A stretch of DNA of 64,000 bases from positions 882,644 to 946,643 of the forward strand of contig JANPYM010000003.1 of the NCBI GenBank assembly GCA_025890175.1, in the 5' to 3' direction. The notes beneath the pieces were generated by a model. It worked only from the letters and a program-made list of their open reading frames with translations. It had not been told where the DNA came from and made no database searches. A program made the translations under genes and the position numbers. This DNA is from Ciborinia camelliae. Its lineage: Eukaryota; Ascomycota; Leotiomycetes; Helotiales; Sclerotiniaceae. Positions 22,301-34,199 of this stretch are shown piece after piece (positions within the stretch are counted from its first letter, which is position 1; each line of letters opens with the position of its first letter).

Positions 22301-23291
22301 GGTGATAATATTGATTATAGATCATTTGATAGAGAGAGGGCAAAGAACAAGAACGAAGAGAATGCTGCTCAAACTTGTAGAGGCAGTCTTTAGATATCTT
22401 AAATCATGGGGAGATGATTTCAGATGTTAGTAGTTCTACCACGCGCGCGTGGTATTTGTTATGAAACTTCAACTCCGAGCTCGCAATATAAGAGATCTGA
22501 TAACCGGATCCAAGTACTCTACCCCTCCATAATTCACCAGAATGTTCATGTATGTTCATGTTCATCACGTCTCGGACATCCATGATGCAGCACGGCTCGG
22601 ATTACCTACCGCTTTTATTTCTCGTGGGGGTGATTGCTCGGCAGATTCGGCACATTTCCGCCGAGGAGATGCGAGTTAGTCCTGAATACGACTAGCTCTC
22701 AACGGGAAGCCCCTTCCTTGGTATGTATCTCCCTCCCGGCTAGAGTTTGCGGGACTTATTAACGTTGTTGAGCATTATTGAATTGTCTCTCCGTCCATGT
22801 TCGGAACGACAAAACATTACATTCTCACTTAAATCATGAAGAGGCTACCCATATGTGTTTGTCAAATATATCTTTTCTAATCTAAGCCTTCGAAAGGGAT
22901 CTTTCCTCCAATACGCCATCAGTCATATCTCATATGCATTATGCACCCATTGCCTAGTGGCATCTATCCATCTAAAACTCTCCGAAAATTCGCTGCATCT
23001 AGTATCCCAACCCTCTAATCTAATTTAATATCCTCTATAATCTCTCTTCCTCAAATTATTAAATAAAGTACCTTTCCTTCCAAGAGCAAGTGCCAAATCC
23101 ACTTTGTCATCCTATCCTATTCCAAAATACGTTGTCGTACTTCCGCATCATCCATACTGCGAACAGCAATTTCCAAACGAGCTTCCTTTACAAGTGTACC
23201 CGTTACCACACGACGCATCTGTTGAAACCTTCAATGTCGATGCAGATGTGGGCGGAGACGAGGTAGCTGTTAGTGAATATGTAGACGTAGC
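22301..23291. other. intergenic: promoter of the dehydrogenase gene and 3' flank of the FAD oxidase
   Basis: No supported gene. It contains the 18-bp palindrome at 22437-22454 and ATGTTCATG repeats near 22,541-22,562. A short plus-strand frame at 23,104-23,295 abuts the end of the FAD oxidase gene and is not credible. Confidence 0.5.
22437..22454. promoter_or_regulatory. 18-bp perfect palindrome TACCACGCGCGCGTGGTA
   Basis: The sequence equals its own reverse complement over 18 bases. It lies 137-154 bases upstream of the minus-strand start at 22300. A CG-alternating core with CCAC/GTGG arms is the shape of a dimer-binding operator. No specific regulator can be named. Confidence 0.55.
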
Positions 23292-25055
23292 CTAATAAGT
23301 CCTGGTTCCAATGGTGCTATTTCCAGAATCATCAGCAGCGCCGATGCTCTGTGGATTCCAAAACACTTCATTTGGATCAACAGTTTGTTTGATGGCCAAT
23401 AACTTGTTGTAAGTACTTTGACCGTATCCCTGAATTGCGGCGTCGGCTGCGCTTAGCTCTGGGTCCACATAGTTGAGGTATACACCAAAGTCAGTGGATG
23501 CACCAGCGGAAAGAGCGTCATTGAGAGAGTCGACGAATTGCGTGATGGTGTCGTTATATGGTGGAAGTGAGTTCTCGGTGAAGCCATAATTCTGACAAAT
23601 GTTAGTTTAGAGTGGGACATCATCACGTTGTTAAGAAAAGTAGTCTTACCTGGAAAACCCAATGAGCGTCACGATCAGAATATGCCGATGCATCGGGAGA
23701 AGGCACATTGATCTGACTACCAACACCCCCATATAAACCAATAATACTATACCAAGGAGAAGGTGCACTTTTCCCTTGATTCAGGAGGTAGCTGAAGAAA
23801 CTAGTCAACTGAGCAGTAGTCAATGGCTCTGCATTCTTTGATACCACAGATTTGGCGTAAAATGTATCATGAGCAACATATCCCGACAATGGCTGTTGAA
23901 GCTCTTTTCCATTGGCCGCACTGACCAAAGCATCTGTCCATCCTAGAGATTTAACGCTGGTTGAGGCGGCGGTGGGAAAGGCGGACAAAATTTGTGGGAA
24001 GGTGACGTTTTGGAAATGGTCCAGATCGCAGCTCGTGCACCAACCACTGAGACTGAACGATCCCCAGTTGTCAGTGTAGATAGTAAAGGTGATATTGTTA
24101 TTGATTTTGGCGGAGTCGAGAGTAAATTCCTGAAGTTTAGTGAAGGATGAGACGGCGGTGCTGACATTATTGAGCGTTGCGGGGAGACTAGCCGAGAAGG
24201 TAACAACGGAAGATGGAGCGGCAAAAGTCTGTAGGTAGAATTTTGTAGCAATACCGAAAGAATCACCCGCGCCTCGCATTGCGTAGAAAATATCGGGATA
24301 GGCTGAGGCCGTTGTGTGTACGCACGTTCCATTGGCAAGGACAACATCAAGACCAACGATAGTATCAATGGACAAGCCCCAAAGTCTAGATGTTAATCCG
24401 AAACCTCCATGGGTGAAATGTCCTCCGATTCCAACGCCTGGACATGTCCCATGTGGAACAGCTCGGTTGCCTTGGTTATAGAGTCCAAGGGCAAGGTTTC
24501 CCAACCTTACACCTCCTCCAACGGTAGCAATGTTGGTTTGGTTGTCGACACTGATGGAGTTGAAGTTCTCGAGGCTGACAACAACACTTCCATCCTTTCC
24601 ACCAATCGAATAACTCGCATATGAATGTCCACCCGATTTAGCCTGGACCTTAAGTCCGGCTGCAGCCGCACAAGTTACCGCATCGACAACATGTTGCTCG
24701 GTAGTCGGTAAAGTAAAAACGGCCGGGGTGTGGGGCAACCGAAGATTATAAGGGGAGATCGTCGTATTCCAGGAGGATGAAGAACTATCCTGATATGGAA
24801 CCGAATGTTGAGTCAAGCAATCTTGAATGCTCGAAGCACGACTCTCAATGCTAACAGATGGGTAGGCAGAAGTCAACGGAAAGACGGTCAAGCCAAGTAT
24901 GAGCTGGGTCACGATAGACCGGAAGCCATGCTAGCAATCGTGTTAGCAAATTTCTCGATAATGGAACCCCACGTGAGAGTTCTCGAGACTATTGAGCAAA
25001 ATTAAGTCTGTGCCCATAACCAACTTACTTGCGTGTGTGGGTTCGTCTGGGGCAT
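23292..25055 (-). CDS. secreted bicovalent-FAD oxidase (AA7 / berberine-bridge-like)
   Basis: Exons 25055-25029, 24930-23650 and 23591-23292 (minus) give 535 residues. The 27-nt first exon, MPQTNPHTQ, is supported by a GTAAGT donor and by a CTAAC branch and TAG acceptor just before exon 2. Without it the frame has no ATG. The N-terminus then has a hydrophobic secretion signal (IVTQLILGLTVFPLTSAYP). The FAD-binding domain shows both covalent flavin anchors: H111 in KSGGHSYASY and C172 in HGTCPGVGIGGH, 61 residues apart. The C-terminal BBE segment contains YVDPELS and the ending DPNEVFWNPQSI. This anchor pair is typical of glucooligosaccharide oxidase-like AA7 enzymes, which oxidise sugars to lactones and make hydrogen peroxide. 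Secondary-metabolite BBE-like oxidases look similar, so the substrate is open. Several NxT/S sites fit secretion. Confidence 0.92.
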
Positions 25056-25803
25056 GGTGATCAATGATCAGATCTCCGGTTAGAGGGCTAGGTAAGCGCA
25101 ATCGAGGAAAATGGAAGTCAATGAGAGTGATGTCGAGAATCGAAAAACGAGGGAGGGTTGAAGGGTTGATCAATGAAGGAAGAAAAAGATGAGTTGTACA
25201 GGCAAAGCAGATCTCACTTAGAATTTGACTTTCGCAATAAATTATCAATTAATGTCAAGGTGTACGTGCACATGAGTCTTGAAAAATGTTTGGTGCATGA
25301 TATGAGTAAACTTTATATAAAATTTCCCGATGGGCTTGGTCATTATGCCAACACGAGATTTTGGCTTTTTCACCAACTGCCAAGAGGCGCAGGGAGGGAA
25401 TTCTTGTCGAATCAATTTGTCCATGGCTGCGCCTCTGCGGCAAGTTGGTAACAAGATAAGTCACCATATTGATAATCGCAGGCTGATTTTTAAAAAAAAA
25501 ATGAAGTTATCCACGGGGTACATTCTAACATCATGCCATGCATGCCCCATGAATCAGCCTCAGCCTTGGGGTGAATACAAAGTGGAAATGCCAAGCCACT
25601 CAGCTCTCCGGAGTTCGGAATCCGTATACACCGCTCTCATTGATGCCATGGATTCCATGGATAGTTATAATATATGACCAGTTCCAGCCCAACACGCACG
25701 CTACCTAACGCCTTTTTTGCTATGGTAACACACACCACGTGTTTCCCGTAACGTCGTGGATGTTCGTCAAGCTTCATTGTCGTCATCGATGCATACAGGA
25801 CAA
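25056..25803. other. intergenic, no supported gene
   Basis: Upstream region of the FAD oxidase and 3' flank of the next minus-strand gene. Short frames on both strands (25,173-25,677) overlap each other and show no domain. A 9-A run lies at about 25,493-25,501. Confidence 0.5.
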
Positions 25804-26318
25804 TCAATTACTTTCCCCGGGGTTTGGAATCCCATCCCCGCTTCGACTATGATATTGCTTTCTCAAAAATTGTTCAATGGGCACATCGTGTTCAGGTCGA
25901 GTGGGGGGTGTTCCATCGTCCTTCCCCGTCCTGTCCTCTGGTCCTCGTTCCAAAGTTGACTTCGGTAATGTGCTGATGCCTGGTATCCACGATAACGCTT
26001 TCATCATCAGCCATCTGCTCTCGAGATTTTTCATGGGTTCAGTGTGTCTGTTCACCCGCACGGAATTATTTGCCTACCTTTCTCCGTCCAGCTTTCTTTC
26101 TTCTCTGGCGGTCCGCCATAAGCAGCCTGGTTCAATTTGTCTTTGAAATCGCCCTTTCTAAACCTATTCCCGTGTGCATCTTTTCCAACCTTATTCTTGT
26201 CTGGGTCACGATCATACTCGCCGTTGGGTGAGGTTGCAGATACGCTATTGGCTACAGTCTCGTATGCAGAAGATGCTGTGTTCTTGATACTATCGAGAGT
26301 CGAGGGCTGAGATGACAT
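25804..26318 (-). CDS. small conserved hydrophilic protein (144 aa), function unknown
   Basis: Two exons, 26318-26078 and 25997-25804 (minus), join in frame to 144 residues. I do not know a function. The N-terminal part (MSSQPSTLDSIKNTASSAYETVANSVS) looks like an amphipathic helix. It is followed by a charged segment with DRDPDKNKVGKDAHGNRFRKGDFKDKLN and then KKESWTEKALSWIPG, which spans the splice. The Gly/Asp/Lys-rich centre is reminiscent of fungal hydrophilic stress-type proteins, but that is impression only. Splicing at 26077 (GTAGGC) to 25998 is preferred because the unspliced frame stops within a few codons and the spliced one restores SWIPG. An ATG at 26342 would add eight residues. 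This is the last gene before the A+T-rich block. Confidence 0.7.
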
Positions 26319-27070
26319 TGTGGGATAGTAGTAAGTCTGCATTCAATCAATTAATCAGTCAAACATCACGAAATACGGAATAAGAGGGCTGCATGGATGA
26401 TGGATGAAGGGGCTACCAACCGAGTCGATTGAAGGCTAGGAGGAGCCAACTAACACGTGGAACAGTAAATAAGCAATGAATTGAAGATCAGATGTAAAAT
26501 GAGTTAAGACTCGGGATGATTTGGAATTGACGATAATCCGTTGTATTTATGATTGTTTAAGTTCCTTCTAATATCATCTGTAATTATCATCCGTTTTTTT
26601 GCTTCCGCTTGACGTCACCAAGTAATTGTTTTCACCCATCAAGGAATTGGTTCTTGGAAAATGGACATTGGACAGCGCCTTTTCCGATTATCCGTTCCCG
26701 GTTCTGAGATATGGATGACACCTATAGATGGATAAATTCTCGACAAATCTGAAATCGCATCGTCTAATTAATCTCCTCAGCCCTGTAAAATATAAATTAA
26801 TCGCATCCGCGGCGTGGCAGCTCCTACCTACCCTCATCCGGGAGTAACTGGGGGGTTTTCATTCAATCATAACCTCTTATGGCTTGACTCTAGCCACAAT
26901 GTTTCTGAGGCTGGACATCTCGATTTTTAACAAGTTGACCAATTAGAAGAATGGTTTAATTAAAATCACCTATTACCGTGCCACGCCTTCGATTATTGTC
27001 GGTTTCCATCCGAAGCAAGATCTGAAGCTAGGTATCTATCTATCTAATCGTCGTTTTCTCTCCTAGAAAA
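26319..27070. other. intergenic spacer up to the transposon block
   Basis: Composition is normal up to 27,070, with no sign of mutation leaking from the adjacent block. A short (TATC)n run is at about 27,031-27,048. No gene. Confidence 0.6.
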
Positions 27071-27217
27071 TGTATTAGTTTCAGTAAAAGAAAATGTGGA
27101 TTTAAGATCTAAACTGGGATTACTTATAAGCAAGGTTTTAAGCTAATATTATATTAATATAATCCCTATATAATTTAATAAATTTATTTTTGTTATTACT
27201 TCGAATATATATAAATC
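27071..27217. repeat. left LTR of outer element
   Basis: Direct repeat of 48792-48938. Its outer half keeps G and C (AAACTGGGATTACTT) while its inner half is converted to A/T. Confidence 0.75.
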
Positions 27218-30200
27218 GTGTTTTGCGATTATATTTTTAATGCTATAATTGCAAATAAAATATTAAACGAATTTCGAAACTATATAATTTTGCAATTTTT
27301 AAAATAATTATTTATATTATTATAATATTATAATATTAGTATATTTAAAAAATATTTATTATAATTATTTATAATTTTTTTATTTTAGTTTTTTTAATAA
27401 TTAATTTATTTCAAAATATAATTTTTATATATTAAAAATATAAAGATTTATTTTTTTGTAAATTATATTATACTTTCTAATATTAAATTTTTTATAAAAG
27501 CTTTTTATTTTTAATATTTTTTTTATTTTTTGTAACAATTTTTCAATATAATTTTTTATACGAATATTTTAAAATATAAATAATTTTTTTTTTTATTTAT
27601 AATAAAATATCTTTTTTAAAATCGAAATAATTTTAAATAATTTTTATAATATGTTTTTAAAATTAACGTTTTATTAATTTGTTTTAAAATATATAATTAT
27701 TAATAATCTTTTTCAAAATTAATAATTATAAACAATTCTTATCAATTAAATTTAAACTTTTGCTTTATTGTTTTGAAATTGTATAATATAATCAATTGTT
27801 TAAAAATAAAGATTTTTTGATAAATTTTTTGATTATAATGTTTTTTATTAAAAATTTTTTATAAATTTAAAGTTTTGCTAATTTTTTACAAAATATATTA
27901 TTTATTTGTTATAAATCTAATAACAATTTTTACTTTCTAAATATTTTTTATATCAAAATATTTTTTTATTATTATTAATATTATTAATAATTTTTTGTAA
28001 TAATTTGGAAATTTTTATTTCAAATTTTTAATTAATTAAAATTTTAAAAAATTTTTGTAAAATAAATATTTCAAATATATAATATTTTTTTTGTTTATTT
28101 TTAATATAATTTTAATAATTAAAAACCTTTAAATTTTCTAAAAAATTTTTAATAATTTATTAAATATATTTTGAATAATTTATATAGTTTTTTTAATTAT
28201 TTTTATAATCTTTTTAATTACAATTAGTAATATAATTTATAATATGTAATATTTTTTGATATATTTTTGAATTGTATTTTCGAAATATAAGTTTAAATTA
28301 ATATAAAATTTTATAAATATTTTGAAATATATAAAAAAATATATTAAATATTTAATAACTTTTAAATTAATATTAAATATATAAAAAAATATTTAGGTAT
28401 AACAAAAAAAATAATTAATTATTAAAAAAATATATTTGTAAATATTATTATTAATAATTATTTAGGGAAAAAAATTTATAAAATTTATTTCGAAATAATT
28501 TATTAATATTCTAATCATAATTTTTAATTAAATTTATAATTATATAATAAATCTATATTTTATATATTTTAAATATTTTAGATAATAATTAATTATATTT
28601 TTAATTATAATAAATTAATAAAGATTACAAAGTTTTTGTATAAACATTTATAAAACAAAATAATTAAATAAATTATAAACTTTATATAAAATTAATATAA
28701 TTTTTATTTCAAATATATATCGTTTTTATATATTTTAAAAAATATAATATAAAATATTTTTATTAAATAATTTATATTTAAAATATTTGTAATCAAAAAT
28801 TGTTTATTAAAATTTATTTATATTTATAAAAACAATAAATATTAAAAAATTATTTTAATAATTTGTATAATAAAATAATTTTGATTAAATTATTAAAAAT
28901 ATTTTTAAAATATAATTATATTTATACTTAAAAAAGGTTTTTAATTAATTAAAAATTTTTTATTTATTTTATTTATTTATATTTAGTTTTGATTTTTAAT
29001 ATTATAAATTTAATTAAATCTTTATATTATAATAATTTAAAAATTGTTTATATTAATTTTTCGTATTTTTTTTTATCGTTTTTTTATATCCATACCAATA
29101 TCTTATCTACAAATTTAATATTATCAAATTTTTGAATATCTAATATATTTTAATAATTTAAATCTATAAAAATTGTTTAAAATAAAATATTAATTATTTT
29201 ATTTTTAATATTAAAAATATATTGGATTTTAATATTTAATATTTAAAACTTTAATATTTATTAAATATAAATATTTTTGTAAAAAATATAATTTAAAAAA
29301 AAAATTATAAATTAATAATTTATTAAAATAATATTAATATTATTAAAACTTTATAATATATAATCAAATTTTTAAGAAAATTTAATAATAACATAAAGTT
29401 TATATTTATAAATATTATAATATTATTATAAATTTATAAATATAAATAAATTATAAAAAATAAAAATTTTAATATTTTTTTTTATTTGAATAATAATATA
29501 TTTATTAATATAAATTAAAATATTCAAATAAAATTTAATAAATTGATTTAATTAATAATTATATATTTTAATAATAATAAAACAAAATCTTTTCAAAAAA
29601 TTAAAAACTAATTATTTGTAATCTCCCCATTACCATTTAATATTTTAAAATATTAGTTGAAATAATAATTTAAAGATTTTTATAAAGTTTTTAATTTATT
29701 AATATATAATATTAAAAATTTCTCTAAAAATTTTGATATTGTGAGTATTTTAAAAAACAGACTAATTCCGAATTTTCTTTGCTTTTTTTTTTGATTTTTA
29801 CAATATTTTTTGAGTTATAAAAAAAATTTAAAATAAATATTTTATACTCGAATAACTTTATTTTTTTAAAAAATAATTTAAATATAAATTAAAGTATATA
29901 AAAAAAAAAATAATTTTTTAAAAATATATATATTTTATTAAAATTTTTAATATTTATAAAAATATTGTTTATATAAAAACTATATTTAAATAAATTATTT
30001 TTTTTAATTAAAATCAAAAATAAAAATTTAAATTTAATAAAATTAATATTATTAATTTTTATTAAAATTAATAAAAATAAATTTTTTTTTAAAACTAAAT
30101 ATATTATTTCAATTATTAAAAAATTTATAAATTATATTCCTTAAAATATACAAATAAATTATAATTATTTAATTTTTATAATAATAAATATAAAATAATA

Positions 30201-33068
30201 TTTATATTAATAATAAATTAAAATAATCTAATAATTATATTTAAAATCGAAAATATAATATAAATTATAATCTAATTGAACTAAAAAATTATAAATTTTA
30301 CTTATCAATTCGAAATAATATTCAAAAACATTTTTGATAATATTATTATAATTAAAAATAATTTTTATTTTTATTTATAAATTAAAATTTTTGAATTTAT
30401 TTTTATTAATTAGAATTAAAACTATATTTTAATTTAAAAATTAGTTATTTATAATTATTATACATTTATATATATTATATAATAATTCTTTTTTAACAAT
30501 TTTTTAAAATTAATATTCTTATCCTAAAAACTATTTTTTTTATATTTTGATTTTAAATAATTTAATATTTTTTTTAAAATATACTTTATATTTATATAAA
30601 TCTATAAATAGAATATATTGTAATTCAATAATATTTAAATTTTAATAAATATATAATAATTATAAAATCTTTTTTTATAATAATATATTCGGAATTTTTA
30701 AATTTAATTTAATTTTAATAAAAATAAACTATTTTTTTATAATTAAAATTAATTTTGAAAATAAAGCTTTTTATTTTATATATTAATTTATTAAAAATAA
30801 TTTTTTTATAAATTTATTTTTTTCAAAATTATTTATTTTTAATATTAATAAATTTAATAAATATAATATTTTAAATTTGTTATTTAATAAATATTTAATT
30901 ATAAAAGATATTTGTAATTATATTTAAGAATATATTAAATCTAATATATAAAAAAAAATATAAATATTAATTATATTCAAAAATTGTATAACTTTTCTTT
31001 TTAATTATATAAAACGATATAGATAATAAAATATAAAAGCAAAACAATATATTATAATATTTTTATTTATAAAAGTTAGAATTAAAATTTGGATTGGGAT
31101 TAATAATTAAATAAAATATATTTTTTTATTTAGAATTATAATTAAAAGCAAAGATATATTATAAATTAATATAAAAATCAAAATTGAGATCTTTGTATTT
31201 TTGGAATTAATATAAATCGCCGATTTATAAATAAAATTATTAATAAAATAAAATAAAAATAAATAAAATAAAAATGAAAATAAATTAATATAAATTTTCA
31301 AAGTTTTATTATTTAATAATATTATATACTCAAATATTATTATTTTTAATAAAAATAATAAAATATAATTGTTTTTTTTTTATTTTATAATCTATTTTTA
31401 TAATTAAAGCTTTATAAAACCTTTTAACAATTTATTTAAATTAAATATAAATATTTATTAATATTTTTATATTATATCCAAAACGTTTTAGTTTTTTGTA
31501 TTTAATAAATTATAATTATTTTTAAAAATTTCAAAGTTAATATTAAAGTTATTTTTAAAAACAAAAATAAAATTGATTTTAATTATTTTTTTTTTTTAAT
31601 TTAAATAAAAAGATTTTTTTTTAATATAAATATAATATTATAAAAAATTAATATATAGAAATATAATAATCTAAAAGTTATAATAAAGTCATTTTTTTTT
31701 TTAATATTAATTTGGATAATTAATTTGTAAATAAAAATTTTAGTATTAATATTATACAATTACAAAAAACCTAAAAACAAATAAAATTTGTTTTTTCTTT
31801 TTGAAATTGAAAGATTTAATAAAAGTATAAATTTATCTCCAAATATTATTTATTCTTATTTTAAAAATAACAAAATAAAATAAGGTATTATTATTATTGT
31901 ATATAATATTTATATTTAATCCCAAAAAATAATTTGAAATATTGAATAAGTATTTATATATATATAAGGTTTTTATTAGATTATTTAAAATAATATTAAA
32001 TTTTGATTTTTAATTTATTTGAAAAATCTTGATTAATAATATTATATATTTAAATCTACTTTTTTTTAATAAAATACAAATGATAATTGAAAATCGAAAA
32101 GATTTATAATCAAAATCAATATTTAAGAACAATTTATTTGAATTAATAATAAAGGTTTTTTAAGGAATAACAAAATTAATTATAACGTTTGACTTTTTTT
32201 TTTCGATTTAATATTTGTTTGGATAAATAGTTTTCGAAATTTTTTAAAAAGATTAAAAAATATTTGTTATAATTTTAAAAGATTTATTATAATTTAAATT
32301 TTTTTTATTAAAACATAATAATCGATAAAACTTTTACCTTATTTATTTATAATCTTTTGTAAATATTAAAAAATATAAATTGATTTTTTAAATATAATTT
32401 TAAATTTGTATTAAATCACAAAAACTATTTCTTTTAAATAATTATTATTAATAAAATCCTTAATAGTAATACAAAATTTTTTTCTAAAAAATTTAATTAT
32501 AAATATATTTAGCTTTACTTTTTTCTCGAAATCAGAATTTTTTTTAAAAATGATTGGGGCCTTAAAATGTTTAAAAAAATTAAGAATAAATAATTTCAAA
32601 ATAAAACAAAATAAAAAATATTTGTATTTTATTTCAAAAAAATTTAAATTTAAGAATATTATTTTAATTAAAAATTCAGATTTATTATTTATTAAATCTT
32701 GGGATTAAATAATTAATTTTATAAAAAATATTGGTTGAATATAAGATTGTTAATAAAATTGTTTAATAATATTAAAATAGGATTAAATGTTTTTTTTATT
32801 AAAAATTATTTTTTTTAAATATATTTATTTTTATCTTATTAAAGGTTGATTTTTGCAATTATATTTGATATATCCCAATTAGCTATATAAGACATATAGA
32901 ATATTAATAAACTCTTTTATATACTAAATTATGTTATTAATATATTAATTTATAAATTAAAATATAAATAGAATATTTATAAAAAGTTTAAAGGAATTGT
33001 TTTTGTTAAATTGTTTATTAATTTTAGGGTATAATTTATTATTATTTTTTATTGTTTTAAAGTATAAT

Positions 33069-33405
33069 TGTTAAGGTAGAAAATGTAAGGAATCAACTAG
33101 ATTAATAATGGTTTTAAAACTTTTTATTATTTTTTAAATAATTGGTAATATATTATTAATTATTATTTAAATAATAATGCTTTACCCAATATAGGATTTT
33201 ATAAATTTTTAAAGTCTTTTTGTTTAATTATATAAATTTGTTTTATATATATTAATATTTTACAAATTAAATATTGTATTAAAAATTTATTAAAAATTTA
33301 TTATTAATTAATATCGAATATTAACAATTATTAATATATTAATTTTAAATTTGAATTTTATATTTAAATATTTTTTTTATTTTTATTATCTTTAAATTTG
33401 TAATA
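33069..33405. repeat. left LTR of middle element
   Basis: Starts TGTTAAGG. It retains G/C in its first 150 bases (for example AATGCTTTACCC) and is converted to A/T in the last 110, the reverse of the right copy. Confidence 0.85.
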
Positions 33406-33951
33406 AAGTTTTTTTTTTTAAAATATTTTGTTTAAAAAATTTTATTTATTAAAATTTATTGTTTATATATATTAAAACATTTTTTTAGTTTATATTTTTA
33501 TAATTATTTTTTTGTATAAATAATGGTTTTTAGATAATAATTTATTTTTATTAGTTTAGAATCTATATTATTAATAAAATATTAATTTTAAATAAAGTAT
33601 ATTTTAATATTATATATTCATATTATTTTATTTTTTTTGATTTATTAAAAATTTTGTAAATATTTAATAAACGTTAATTAAATATTAAAAATTATCTTAA
33701 TAATTTTATTTTTAAAGTTTTTATATTTAAAATTTTTTTTTTAATATAAAGAAATAAAGATTTTATTAATTTTTTTATTAAATAATTAAATTTCATATTT
33801 TTTGTTATTAAAGATATTTATATTTTTTTTATTTTTATAATTTAAAATTCAAACCCTTAATTTTTATTAATATTATTTTTTATATCTTTTTATATTTTTT
33901 TTTAATTAATTTTTTTATTAATATTATAACTTTTTCTATCTTCTTTATAAC

Positions 33952-34199
33952 TATTGGTATCAACGTGGTTTCAAAAGTATAAAATACTTTCAATTTATAG
34001 TATATATGTTGATAATCTCTAATTTATAAAGCTATGTTAGAGTAGATAATTATATAAAGATCTAATACCATATTAAAATGTATTAGGATGTGCTAGGCGT
34101 TTTAATAGGTTTACAATATTAGCCGAATTATTACATGCCCGATCACATATTAATCACATGTAGATCACATAACCAATAAATCACATAATTTTCCTAACA
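33952..34199. repeat. left LTR of inner element
   Basis: It keeps the start (TTGGTATCAACGTGG) better than the right copy but has lost nearly all CACGTG boxes to CACATG/CACATA. Confidence 0.92.
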
